From assembly GCF_036378875.1 (NCBI RefSeq), contig NZ_DASUVO010000103.1, positions 44,957 through 108,956 of the forward strand: a stretch of 64,000 bases of DNA. Direction: 5' to 3'. Under the pieces are notes generated by a model. The model saw nothing but the letters and a program-made list of their open reading frames with translations. It was not told where the DNA came from and ran no database searches. This document shows positions 26,471 through 34,374 of this stretch, piece after piece. Every line of letters starts with the position of its first letter. Positions within the stretch are counted from its first letter, which is position 1. A program made the translations under genes and the position numbers. The DNA is from Actinophytocola sp036378875 (GTDB lineage: Bacteria; Actinomycetota; Actinomycetes; Mycobacteriales; Pseudonocardiaceae).

Positions 26471-27643
26471 ATGCGTCTGTTACCCGTGCTGGCACTCGCC
26501 GCCGGGCTGGTCACCGCACCGGTTGCCCAGGCCGACAGCGGCCACACCGTTCGGTTCGCGACGTTCAACGCCTCGCTCAACCGGAACGCGCCGGGCCAGC
26601 TCGTCGCCGACCTGTCGACCCCGGACAACCCGCAGGCCCGCGAGGTCGCCGAGGTCATCCAGCGCAACCGGCCGGACGTGCTGCTGATCAACGAGTTCGA
26701 CTTTGCCCCGCAGGCCGTCGACCTGTTCCGGGACAACTACCTCGAGCGCGGCCAGAACGGGGCCAGGCCCGTCGACTACCCGTACGCGTTCATCGCGCCG
26801 TCCAACACCGGGGTCCTCACCGGGTTCGACCTCGACCGCAACGGCAGCACCAACACCGGCAACGACGCGCACGGGTTCGGCCTGTTCGAAGGCCAGTTCG
26901 GGATGCTCGTGCTGTCGAAGTACCCGATCGACGCACGCAACGCCCGCACCTTCCAGCACTTCCTGTGGAAGGACATGCCGAACGCGATGCTGCCGGACGA
27001 CCCGGCCACCGCGGCGCCGAAGGACTGGTACTCCCCCGAGATCCTGAACGTGCTGCGGCTGTCGTCGAAGTCGCACTGGGACGTGCCGGTGAAGATCGGC
27101 CGGAAGACCCTGCACTTCCTCGTCTCCCACCCGACGCCACCCACGTTCGACGGCCCGGAGGACCGCAACGGGACCCGCAACAACGACGAGATCCGCTTCT
27201 GGGCCGACTACGTGACCCCGGGCAAGGGCCGCTACATCTACGACGACAAGGGCCGGCGCGGCGGGCTCTCGCCCAGCGCCACGTTCGTGGTGGCCGGCGA
27301 CAACAACTCCGACCCGCTCGACGGCGACAGCGTGCCGGGCGCGATCGACCGGCTGCTCGACGCGCCTCGGGTGATCGACCCGCACCCCGGCAGTTACGGC
27401 GGCGTGCTCGCCGCACGGGAGCAGGGCGGCGCCAACGCGACCCACGAGGGTGACCCGTTCTTCGACACGGCGGACTTCAACGACAACGCGCCGGGCAACC
27501 TGCGCGTCGACTACGTGCTGCCGTCGAAGGGCCTGATCCCGGTGCGTGCCGCCGTGTACTGGCCGACCGACGAGCTTTCCCGCCTCAACGACGCCTCGGA
27601 CCACCACCTGGTGCGGGTGGACGTGTTCGTCAGCGGGCGGTGA
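26471..27643 (+). CDS. Secreted endonuclease/exonuclease/phosphatase-fold hydrolase
   Basis: A 390-residue exported protein: signal peptide about 1-22 (cleavage after VAQA), then an EEP-fold domain with FATFNASLNRN (Asn33), DVLLINEFDF (metal-binding Glu75), VSHPTPPTFDG, VVAGDNNSDPLDG and the terminal SDHHLVRVDVF. All catalytic-type residues are present. Members are nucleases, phosphatases or phospholipases; the large insert (NRNGSTNTGNDAHG) is common in secreted actinobacterial ones. Excellent ribosome site (GGAGGAGG) 5 bp before ATG. Diverges from the TetR gene; a hairpin follows. Confidence 0.85.
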   Translation: MRLLPVLALAAGLVTAPVAQADSGHTVRFATFNASLNRNAPGQLVADLSTPDNPQAREVAEVIQRNRPDVLLINEFDFAPQAVDLFRDNYLERGQNGARPVDYPYAFIAPSNTGVLTGFDLDRNGSTNTGNDAHGFGLFEGQFGMLVLSKYPIDARNARTFQHFLWKDMPNAMLPDDPATAAPKDWYSPEILNVLRLSSKSHWDVPVKIGRKTLHFLVSHPTPPTFDGPEDRNGTRNNDEIRFWADYVTPGKGRYIYDDKGRRGGLSPSATFVVAGDNNSDPLDGDSVPGAIDRLLDAPRVIDPHPGSYGGVLAAREQGGANATHEGDPFFDTADFNDNAPGNLRVDYVLPSKGLIPVRAAVYWPTDELSRLNDASDHHLVRVDVFVSGR

Positions 27644-27663
27644 CCGCTCACCTACGTCGTGTG

Positions 27664-27694
27664 TAAAGCCGCTGCCCGATTGGGCAGCGGTTTC
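27664..27694 (+). terminator. Terminator after the EEP hydrolase
   Basis: Stem CCGCTGCCC / GGGCAGCGG (27669-27677 with 27682-27690) around a 4-base loop, followed by TTTCC, starting about 25 bp after the stop codon. Confidence 0.8.
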
Positions 27695-27795
27695 CGTTCG
27701 ACGGGGTTTTTGTTGCAGCGAGGACGTATTTGTACTGCCTGTCCGTGCTCTCTTGAGTCGAACACAACCGCCGGGGGGCATCAGGAGGGCGCGCG

Positions 27796-28452
27796 ATGTT
27801 GTGCACAGTCGAGCCAGATGTGGACCTGGCCCAGCTCGAGGCGGAGCTGGCGAACGTGGGGGTTGCACCGGCGCCGGCACCGCCGGCCTGGTCGCGTCCG
27901 GTGACCAGGAAAAACCTGGACACGGTCGCCGCGGCCGCGTCGGCGGGCGACTCCGCCGCGGTCGACGAGCTGCTCAGCTACCTGCGACCGATCATGGTCC
28001 GGTTCTGCCGCACCAAGCTGGGACGTGTGCGGCCGATCAGCTCCGCCGACGACGTGGCCCAGGAAGTGTGCATCGCGATCTTCCGCGCGCTGCCCACCTA
28101 CCAGCACCTCGGCCGGCCGTTCCTGTCGTTCGTCTTCGGCGTCGCGGCACACAAGGTGGCCGACGTCCACCGCGCCGCGGCCCGCGACCGCTCGATGCCG
28201 ACGGCCGAGACACCGGACACGGTGACCTTCGCGGAGAACCCGGAAGAGATCGCGCTGCGCCGCGAGCTGGTCGAGCAGACCAGCGACCTGCTGCGGACGC
28301 TCCTGCCCAGGCAGCGGGAGATCGTCGTGATGCGGGTCGTCCTGGGCATGTCCGCCCAGGAAACGGCGGACGCCGTCGGGACGACCCCCGACGCGGTCCG
28401 CGTGGCACAGCACCGAGCACTCAACCGCCTACGACGGACGATCGCCCGCTAG
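27796..28452 (+). CDS. RNA polymerase ECF-type sigma factor (SigD/ShbA-like)
   Basis: A 218-residue sigma-70-family factor. After a Pro-rich N-terminal extension (about 1-38) come region 2 (SAADDVAQEVCIAIF-like segment SSADDVAQEVCIAIFRAL near 82-99, with FLSFVFGVAAHKVADVHR) and region 4 (LPRQREIVVMRVVLGMSAQETADAVGTT then VRVAQHRALNRLRR near 168-215). Overall form resembles SigD of mycobacteria and ShbA of streptomycetes; the precise subgroup is inference. AGGAGGG lies 6 bp before the ATG. No anti-sigma gene follows; a hairpin ends the unit. Confidence 0.82.
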   Translation: MLCTVEPDVDLAQLEAELANVGVAPAPAPPAWSRPVTRKNLDTVAAAASAGDSAAVDELLSYLRPIMVRFCRTKLGRVRPISSADDVAQEVCIAIFRALPTYQHLGRPFLSFVFGVAAHKVADVHRAAARDRSMPTAETPDTVTFAENPEEIALRRELVEQTSDLLRTLLPRQREIVVMRVVLGMSAQETADAVGTTPDAVRVAQHRALNRLRRTIAR

Positions 28453-28456
28453 ACGA

Positions 28457-28498
28457 CCGGCGGCGCGGGTAGCTGCAGGGGGCCGCCCGCGCCGCCGG
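28457..28498 (+). terminator. Terminator after the sigma factor gene
   Basis: 13-bp stem CCGGCGGCGCGGG paired with CCCGCGCCGCCGG around a 16-base loop, beginning 5 bp after the stop codon. Confidence 0.75.
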
Positions 28499-28689
28499 GG
28501 TTCATCGACGCGTGACGTTCCGGCAGGTCAGCCGACCCAATATGTACTGGCCAAGCGGTCACGAAGCGCCGCTCGACGCCAGCGATCCGCAGGGTGCCCT
28601 TCAGGGCATGGCTCTGGCCGCGAACCACCGCACGGGATCAACGCCCCGACATCGGCTGAGCGGTTTCATGATCAACGCCAACACAGATG

Positions 28690-28870
28690 GTTGCGTAGGC
28701 ATCCCCCACCCATACCCGGGGGGCCACCCCGAGGCCATCGTACCAACCGACACAGACAAAACCCCAGGTCGCGCAGCCCTGTGGACAACTTTCGGTGGCC
28801 AGTCCGAGCGAATGGGACTCTCGTGCGGCATTCGGCTTTGCTGGGGGACTGTTTCGACGTCGTTCGGACC
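28690..28870. repeat. Dispersed intergenic repeat, copy A
   Basis: The 479-bp gap 28453-28931 holds no convincing gene. It contains CCCCCACCC-n4-CCGGGGGG (28703-28722 area), then CTGTGGACAACTTTCGG about 88 bp later. The same two blocks in the same order and orientation occur at 56049-56170. It is followed by GAATGGGACTCTCGTGCGG, which resembles part of the 114-bp repeat inside cydD (AATGGGACTTTCGTGCAGAG). These look like members of short dispersed repeat families rather than regulatory sites of the neighbouring genes. Confidence 0.45.
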
Positions 28871-28931
28871 TCGAATGTCTGGGCCGGAGGTAGTGTTTTC
28901 GTCTGGCGTCGAACAGAACGAGAGGCCGGGC

Positions 28932-29246
28932 ATGACGATTGGGCGCTGGGCGCCGGTGGCCCACCCGGACGTCGAGTCCGTCGTGGTTGACGATGTGCTT
29001 CGGGCACTTGCCGACCCGACGCGGCGGCAGATCGTGCGTCTTCTGCTTGCCGAGGGCGACCGGGCCTGTGGCACGTTTGGCCTGCCGGTCGCCGCCTCGA
29101 CGCTCAGTCACCATTTTGCGACTCTGCGCAAGGCCGGCATCCTCCGTCAGTACGACGACGGCCGGCAGCGCATGAACACGCTGCGCCTGGACGAGCTGGA
29201 GAACCGCTTTCCTGGGCTCGTTCGCGTCGTCCTAGACGCTGGCTAG
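28932..29246 (+). CDS. ArsR-family regulator
   Basis: A 104-residue winged-helix protein: VDDVLRALADPTRRQIVRLL near residues 20-39, recognition region ASTLSHHFATLRKAGIL near 57-73, and the wing RQYDDGRQRMNTLRLDEL. This is a typical ArsR/SmtB core without the metal-binding cysteine motifs (one Cys near 47). The ATG at 28932 gives the normal family length; longer in-frame versions would reach back into repeat sequence. No strong ribosome site. It is not next to a metal pump; its target and signal are unknown. Its end overlaps the small convergent gene at 29232 by 15 bp. Confidence 0.82.
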   Translation: MTIGRWAPVAHPDVESVVVDDVLRALADPTRRQIVRLLLAEGDRACGTFGLPVAASTLSHHFATLRKAGILRQYDDGRQRMNTLRLDELENRFPGLVRVVLDAG

Positions 29247-29402
29247 TTCGCGCCGCCGCTGCTGCGCCTTGCGGGCGTGGCGCCGGAGCTTGCGCTCGTA
29301 CCACCACGAGTCAGCCTCGACGATGATCGGGCCGAGCGCCATCAGCAGCAGCACCGAGAACCCGAGTACTGCGCCGGTCCACACCAGAATCGCCTGAAGC
29401 AT
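29232..29402 (-). CDS. Small membrane protein, 56 aa
   Basis: A short gene easily missed because of its size. GGAGGAGG lies 5-6 bp before the ATG at 29402, one of the best ribosome sites in the window. The product has one transmembrane helix (about 5-28: ILVWTGAVLGFSVLLLMALG), a WWYERK junction and a very basic cytoplasmic tail (LRRHARKAQQRRRE). The shape resembles small membrane-anchored adaptor proteins. It overlaps the end of the ArsR gene by 15 bp on the opposite strand and diverges from the histidine kinase at 29593. No function can be assigned. Confidence 0.72.
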   Translation of the reverse strand: MLQAILVWTGAVLGFSVLLLMALGPIIVEADSWWYERKLRRHARKAQQRRRELASV

Positions 29403-29592
29403 CTTTTCCTCCTCCTGAGAACCTGCTGGTCACAGCTTCTCTCCGGCGAGGTGTCCTGCGGATCGGTCGAACAGCCGCGGCCGCCCGGCCGACCGGTCAC
29501 CGCCTGGCGCGACCACACTGGCCGATCGGCTGACCACCGGACGCCGGTTGGCCGAGGCGACACGCCGAGGTGTTCCCCTAACGTGTGGTCGC

Positions 29593-31314
29593 ATGACACC
29601 GATTCCGGTGCCGCACCGCTGGCTGGCCGCACTGCTCGGCGTCGCGCTGCTGCTCGACACATCGATGGTCCTCACGGGTAGCCCGACGAGAACGCTGCTC
29701 GTTCTCCCAGGCGCCGCGTTGCTCGCCGTCTTTACCTGGTTCGGGGTGAACCGGCCGGCGGCAGGGGCCACGTTCGGTGCGATCACGCTCGTGGTGTCGT
29801 CGGTCCTGATCCGGTTCGCCAACGTCGAGGCACCGTCGATTGGCCTGTCGCACATCATGCTGACCGAGCTGATCTCCGGGGTCGTGCTGGTCGTCATGGT
29901 GGTGTGGCGGTGCTCCCCGACCGTCGCGTTCTCGTGCGTGCCCGCGCTCGTCGTGGCGTGCCTTGCCTCGATGGTCATCCGACAGGCGAACTGCGACTGG
30001 TACTCCGGCGACTGCACCACGTCCCCGAACGGCTACGTCGAGATCATCTCGCCGAGGGACATCCTGCAGTCGATGGTCTTCGGGTTCGTCCTGCTGGCGG
30101 GCGCCATCGGAACCGGCTACTACCTGCGCCGCTCCTCGCGGCTGCGGGTCGAGACCGAGCTGGGCACGCTCGTCCGCAAGCAGTGGCCGCTCGGCGCGGC
30201 GCTCGCGGTCATGGCTCTGCTGGAGCTGACCGACGTCGACCAGTACGACCTGCCCACGTACATCGCGTCGGTCGGCGTCGGTGTGTGTGCCTTCTTCGGG
30301 CCCAGGTACCCGCTGCGTAACACGCTCGTGGCCGCTGCGGCGCTCATGTTCTCCGCGGTCGCCAGCCTCCTGTACGGCCCCTCGAGCAGCTCGATCCTGC
30401 CGTTCACCGCCATGGCGGCGAGCATGGCGCTCATCGCGTACGTGGTCCGCTATGTCGAGCTCCGGCAGGCGGCGTGGAGCACCGCCGCCCTCGCGGTCGC
30501 CATGCTGCTGGCGATGTCCGTCCGGACGAACAGCAACAGCTTCTCGGCCGAGGATCTGCTGTTCCTGCTGGCGTTCGTGCTGCTCGTGTCGATCGCCACC
30601 GGATGGTACTTCCGCAGCCGGGACCGGGAACGGAACCAGACCGTGGCGGCCGCGGTGACCTCCGCACAGCAGGGTGAGCGGATGGCGCTGGCACGCGAGC
30701 TGCACGACGTGGTCGCGCACCACGTCACGGGCATCGTCGTGCAAGCGCAGGCCGCGCTGATGGTGGCGGAGAAGAACCCGGGGGTCGCCCTGCCCGCGTT
30801 GGAGAAGATCGAGCGCAGCGGCACGGAGGCGTTGACGGCGATGCGCACGCTCGTCGGCAGCCTGCGGGAGGGCACGGCCGCGTGGACCGCCGGCAGCGCT
30901 GACGCCACCGGGGACGCCACGACCGACCTGGTCGCGGACCTGGGTGCGGTGGTCGAGAACTTCGTCGGCCCGCCGGTCGAGGTCGACCTGAACCTGCCGT
31001 CGCAGCTGCCGCACGAGATGGGCCGCTCGGTGCTCCGGCTGGTGCAGGAGTCGTTGACGAACGTCGGGAAGCACGCGCCGGACGCCTCCGAGGTCCACCT
31101 TCGCGTGGCGACGATCGACGACACGCTGCACATCCGTGTCAGCGACGACGGCACGAAGCGACCTGTCAACCCGGCCGGCGGCTCGGGTGGCTACGGTCTG
31201 GTCGGCATGCGTGAGCGGGTGGAGTTGCTCGGTGGCCGGTTCGAGGCGGGGCCGAGCGGTTATGTCGGCTGGAACGTCGAGGCGTGGTTGCCGTTGCGGA
31301 AAGAGGGGTCATGA
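29593..31314 (+). CDS. NarL-type membrane sensor histidine kinase
   Basis: A 573-residue sensor. The N-terminal 340 residues hold about ten transmembrane segments with one extracytoplasmic loop containing two close cysteines (CDWYSGDC). A HisKA_3 dimerisation domain follows with the phospho-acceptor His near 371 in LARELHDVVAHHVTGIV, then a HATPase domain ending GGYGLVGMRERVELLGGRF. Start ATG 29593; a longer frame to 29548 has no ribosome site. It pairs with the response regulator at 31430, separated by a 115-bp gap with a short direct repeat. The signal is unknown. Confidence 0.88.
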   Translation: MTPIPVPHRWLAALLGVALLLDTSMVLTGSPTRTLLVLPGAALLAVFTWFGVNRPAAGATFGAITLVVSSVLIRFANVEAPSIGLSHIMLTELISGVVLVVMVVWRCSPTVAFSCVPALVVACLASMVIRQANCDWYSGDCTTSPNGYVEIISPRDILQSMVFGFVLLAGAIGTGYYLRRSSRLRVETELGTLVRKQWPLGAALAVMALLELTDVDQYDLPTYIASVGVGVCAFFGPRYPLRNTLVAAAALMFSAVASLLYGPSSSSILPFTAMAASMALIAYVVRYVELRQAAWSTAALAVAMLLAMSVRTNSNSFSAEDLLFLLAFVLLVSIATGWYFRSRDRERNQTVAAAVTSAQQGERMALARELHDVVAHHVTGIVVQAQAALMVAEKNPGVALPALEKIERSGTEALTAMRTLVGSLREGTAAWTAGSADATGDATTDLVADLGAVVENFVGPPVEVDLNLPSQLPHEMGRSVLRLVQESLTNVGKHAPDASEVHLRVATIDDTLHIRVSDDGTKRPVNPAGGSGGYGLVGMRERVELLGGRFEAGPSGYVGWNVEAWLPLRKEGS

Positions 31315-31397
31315 GCGGAGCTTGCGGAGCGAATCATCGGCACTCAGGACGCCGGCTCGACCGCGGAGGGCGCCGGAGTAGCGGAGCCTGCGGAGCG
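31314..31397. repeat. Short direct repeat in the kinase-regulator gap
   Basis: AGCGGAGCTTGCGGAGCG at 31314-31331 recurs as AGCGGAGCCTGCGGAGCG at 31380-31397, 66 bp apart, with related GCGGAG units between. It overlaps the kinase stop codon. Purpose unclear. Confidence 0.5.
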
Positions 31398-31429
31398 TTC
31401 CGGTGCCACGGAGCGGGTGAGCCGGCGTC

Positions 31430-32083
31430 GTGATTCGTGTACTGATCGCCGACGACCAGGAGATGGTGCGTGCGGGTTTCCGGATGATCCTGGAGACGCA
31501 GGACGACATCGAGGTGGTCGCCGACGTCCCGGACGGGTTGTCCGCGGTGCGCAAGGCACGGGACCTGCGGCCGGACGTGTGCCTGCTGGACATCCGCATG
31601 CCGGGTCTTGACGGGCTCGAGGTGACCAAGACGCTCGCCGGTCCCGGGGTCACCGACCCGCTGAAGGTCGTCGTGGTCACCACGTTCGACCTGGACGAGT
31701 ACGTGCACGCCGCGCTGTCCAACGGCGCCAACGGCTTCCTGCTCAAGGACGCCGGGCCCGCGCTGCTGCTGGAGGCCGTGCGCGCGGCCGACCGCGGTGA
31801 CGCGCTGGTGTCGCCCCAGATCACCGTGCGGCTGCTGCGGCACTTCGCGACGGCGAACGCGACCGCGCCGGCCGACACGGCGGCCGAGCCGTTGACCGAG
31901 CGGGAGCGCGACGTCGTGCGTGCCGCCGCCCGCGGGTTGACGAACACCGAGATCGGCACCGAGCTGTACCTGTCCCTGTCCACGGTGAAGACGCACCTTG
32001 CCGCGGTGCAGGCCAAGATCGGGGCCCGCAACCGCGTCGAGGTGGCCGCGTGGGCGTGGCGCACCGGCCTGATGGCCAGCTAG
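31430..32083 (+). CDS. NarL/FixJ-family response regulator
   Basis: A 217-residue regulator: receiver domain 1-120 with acidic pocket DD at 8-9, phospho-acceptor Asp54 in VCLLDIRMPGLDG, conserved Thr near 84 and Lys near 105 in FLLKDAG; LuxR-type HTH from about 150 (LTERERDVVRAAARGLTNTE, then LSLSTVKTHLAAVQAKIGARN). Starts at GTG 31430. It is the partner of the kinase at 29593. Its TAG stop overlaps the convergent lipoprotein gene's stop as CTAG. Confidence 0.92.
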   Translation: MIRVLIADDQEMVRAGFRMILETQDDIEVVADVPDGLSAVRKARDLRPDVCLLDIRMPGLDGLEVTKTLAGPGVTDPLKVVVVTTFDLDEYVHAALSNGANGFLLKDAGPALLLEAVRAADRGDALVSPQITVRLLRHFATANATAPADTAAEPLTERERDVVRAAARGLTNTEIGTELYLSLSTVKTHLAAVQAKIGARNRVEVAAWAWRTGLMAS

Positions 32084-32727
32084 GCCCCGGCGCCTGCCTG
32101 CACAGTCGCGACGGTCAGCTGGTTGCCGGGCGGACTGCCGGCGCAACCGGTGCCCGGGTTGGGCACGAACGCCGAGTCGTAGTCGTGCGGCGGGTAGATG
32201 CGCAGGCCACGAACCTCGGTGGGCTGACACGTCGCCGGGTCGTAGTTCTGCACCTGTACGAACCCGATGTCGGCGAACGCGCTGTCGCCCGGCTTGAGGG
32301 TGATCACCGGGCCCTTCTCACCGGTCCGGAAGGCGGCGGGCCCGACCTGGTGCCCGTCGTCGCCCGCGACGTAGGAGACGCCGGGGAAGCCCTGGATCGT
32401 GCAGGTCCGGGCGCCCTTGTTGGTGAAGACGAGGCTGCGGTAGGTCGTGCCGGCAGTGCCTTCGGCCTCGCTCAGGCGCAGGTCCAGGTCGGCGACCTTG
32501 CACTCGCCGCCGTCGGCGGCCGGCGCCGGCTGCTGGGGTTGCGGCGTGGCCGGTGGGGCCGTGGCCGAGGTCGTGGGGGTTGTCGTCGTGGTGACCGACT
32601 GGGGGATGGACGGCACGTCCGGGTTCCCGGTGCTGGCCGTTCCGCCACCGCTGTCACAGCCGGCGAGGAGAAGCGCGACCGCCGCGCCGCGGATGAGTAC
32701 GCCTGTCCGGATTCGTGTTCGCAGCAT
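32080..32727 (-). CDS. DUF4232 lipoprotein
   Basis: A 215-residue exported lipoprotein: signal with lipobox LLLAGC (Cys near 24), a Thr/Pro-rich linker (about 45-72), then a DUF4232 beta-sandwich with CKVADLDLRLSEAEGTAG, LVFTNKGARTCTIQGFPGV and CQPTEVRGLRIYPP; two cysteine pairs are likely disulphides. It would sit on the outer face of the membrane. Function unknown for the family. GGAGG lies about 10 bp before the ATG. Confidence 0.82.
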   Translation of the reverse strand: MLRTRIRTGVLIRGAAVALLLAGCDSGGGTASTGNPDVPSIPQSVTTTTTPTTSATAPPATPQPQQPAPAADGGECKVADLDLRLSEAEGTAGTTYRSLVFTNKGARTCTIQGFPGVSYVAGDDGHQVGPAAFRTGEKGPVITLKPGDSAFADIGFVQVQNYDPATCQPTEVRGLRIYPPHDYDSAFVPNPGTGCAGSPPGNQLTVATVQAGAGA

Positions 32728-32874
32728 TGGTCATTCGCCTCCGTCTGGCCCCGACACCACTGGACGCTGCTCTGATGAATAGACGTTGCTCTCGCAGGAG
32801 GGGTTGCTTCGTCACCGGATGTACCCCTGAACGGGTAACAACAAACGGTGTTCGCTCACCTACAGTGAGCAGAA

Positions 32875-32909
32875 CGGCGGCCACGCCCCCGAGGGGGGAC
32901 GTGGCCGTC
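32875..32909 (-). terminator. Terminator after the 32921 gene
   Basis: Stem GGCCACGcCCCC / GGGGgaCGTGGCC with a 3-4 base loop, 11 bp beyond the stop of the minus-strand gene. It also separates that gene from the lipoprotein promoter region. Confidence 0.75.
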
Positions 32910-32920
32910 AGTCGTTGGGA

Positions 32921-33349
32921 TCAGTGGATGGGCGCGCTCTTCGGCTTCTTCGTCTCGTAGGCCGCCAGCGCGCGGATGATCTTGTCGCGTTTGCGACGGG
33001 TGTCCAGGTACGAACGCGGGCTCGCGATGAGGATCGCGTCCGTCCACCCGTACCGGGTCCAGACTTTCGCGAATGTCCGGTTCGGACGGTCGCGAAGGTC
33101 GGAGACCGCCACCTGGATCACGTTGCGGCTCTTGAGATGGCGGGTCCGCAGACCGTTCTCGGTGAGACCCACCTCCCACAGCACGCCGCGGGCGGCGGTC
33201 GCCGCGGCGAGGAGGGCGCGGTCACGACCGCAGGCGAGCTCGAGGGAGAAGTCCCTGTCCAGCTCACGGGTTCGCCACTTCCCGAGCACGTACCGAGTGA
33301 CGAAAGCCAGAACGATGACCACACTGGCTGCGATGAGAAATGTGTACAT
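32921..33349 (-). CDS. Small membrane-anchored protein of unknown function
   Basis: A 142-residue protein with one N-terminal transmembrane helix (about 2-21: YTFLIAASVVIVLAFVTRYV) and a basic, mixed alpha-beta cytoplasmic part containing RDRPNRTFAKVWTRYGWTDA and a Lys-rich end. I do not recognise a family. AGGAGGT lies about 10 bp before ATG 33349; a GTG at 33361 in the same frame is too close to that site. Flanked downstream by a terminator; the 260-bp upstream gap to the NAT gene contains the palindrome at 33554. Confidence 0.65.
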   Translation of the reverse strand: MYTFLIAASVVIVLAFVTRYVLGKWRTRELDRDFSLELACGRDRALLAAATAARGVLWEVGLTENGLRTRHLKSRNVIQVAVSDLRDRPNRTFAKVWTRYGWTDAILIASPRSYLDTRRKRDKIIRALAAYETKKPKSAPIH

Positions 33350-33553
33350 GATGCCCTGCACCTCCTGCCTGCAAGCCGTCCAACCCCAGGAAGACGGCGT
33401 GGTTCGGCAGGCCGACCCGGCTGCGCCGACGGGTCATCAGGTCATCCGAAGCACCTCTTACCGTTTCCAGGTTGTTACGAATCCACCCTGCTTCAATATC
33501 CATTAGCGACTAGCCACAGAGGTTCGTCAAGCCTTCCGTCAAAACTGGAACTT

Positions 33554-33570
33554 CGGGAAAAGTTTTCCCG
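33554..33570. promoter_or_regulatory. 17-bp palindrome upstream of the NAT gene
   Basis: CGGGAAAAGTTTTCCCG is a perfect odd-centred palindrome lying 40-56 bp before the NAT start, in an otherwise featureless intergenic gap (33350-33609). A possible operator; the binding protein is unknown. Confidence 0.4.
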
Positions 33571-33609
33571 CTTGACCTCTACCTAGGTGGAGCATCGACC
33601 GTAGACAGT

Positions 33610-34374
33610 ATGGACTTCGACACTGTCACCCAGTACCTCGACCGCATCGGGGCCCGCCTGCCCGCGGCGCCCTCGGTTTCCGCACTGCGGGAGCTACACC
33701 GCCGGCATCTCGAGGCCGTGCCGTTCGAGAACCTGTCCATCCACCTCGGCGAGCCCATCGTACTGACCGAGGACGCGCTCGTCGACAAGATCGTGCGGCG
33801 GGCACGAGGCGGGTTCTGCTACGAGCTCAACGGGGCGTTCGCCGGGCTCCTCACCGCGCTCGGCTTCGACGTGCAGCTGCTCGCGGCCAGCATGGTCCGC
33901 AAGGACGGCACGCTCACGCCCGCCTTCGACCACCTCACCCTGCTCGTCGAGCTGGACCAGCGCTACCTCGTCGACGTGGGTTCCGGTGAGGGCGCGGTGT
34001 ACCCGCTGCGCGTGGACTGGCCCGAGCCGCAGCACGATCCGGCCGGCTCGTTCCTCGTCCTCGACGCGCCGGGCGGGGACTTCGACGTCCTGATGGACGG
34101 CGTGCCCCAGTACCGCGCCGAACGGCGGCCGCGAGGGCTGGCCGACTTCACGCGCGGATGCTGGTGGCACGCCACCGCACCGGAGTCCCACTTCCGCGAG
34201 GCGCCGCGGTGCTCCCGCCGGACCGAGACCGGACGCGTCACCATCGCCGGCAACCGCCTCCTGGAGACCGTGCACGAGGAGCGCGTCGAGACCACCCTCG
34301 ACACGGACGCCGACGTGCTCGCGGCCTACGAGAAGCACTTCGGGATCCACCTCACCCGGGTGCCTACTTGCTAG
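33610..34374 (+). CDS. nat: Arylamine N-acetyltransferase
   Basis: A 254-residue enzyme that moves acetyl (or propionyl) from CoA to arylamines or hydrazines through a cysteine intermediate. The catalytic triad is intact: Cys70 in RRARGGFCYELN, His108 in AFDHLTL and Asp122 in YLVDVGSG. Length is slightly short of the usual 275-280 because the C-terminal lid is brief. It overlaps the convergent ABC permease end by 11 bp. A 17-bp palindrome sits in the upstream gap, and its first codons contain GACACTGTCA, like the MerR-locus palindrome, probably by chance. Confidence 0.92.
   Translation: MDFDTVTQYLDRIGARLPAAPSVSALRELHRRHLEAVPFENLSIHLGEPIVLTEDALVDKIVRRARGGFCYELNGAFAGLLTALGFDVQLLAASMVRKDGTLTPAFDHLTLLVELDQRYLVDVGSGEGAVYPLRVDWPEPQHDPAGSFLVLDAPGGDFDVLMDGVPQYRAERRPRGLADFTRGCWWHATAPESHFREAPRCSRRTETGRVTIAGNRLLETVHEERVETTLDTDADVLAAYEKHFGIHLTRVPTC

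Noticed and set aside
28512..28931. ArsR gene with a 140-residue extension
   Set aside because: The extension runs through the dispersed repeat and does not resemble ArsR proteins; ATG 28932 gives the normal length.
33619..33628. A third MerR operator at the NAT gene
   Set aside because: Only one half-matching 10-mer within the first codons (DTVT); likely coincidence, so kept only as a side note in the MerR finding.
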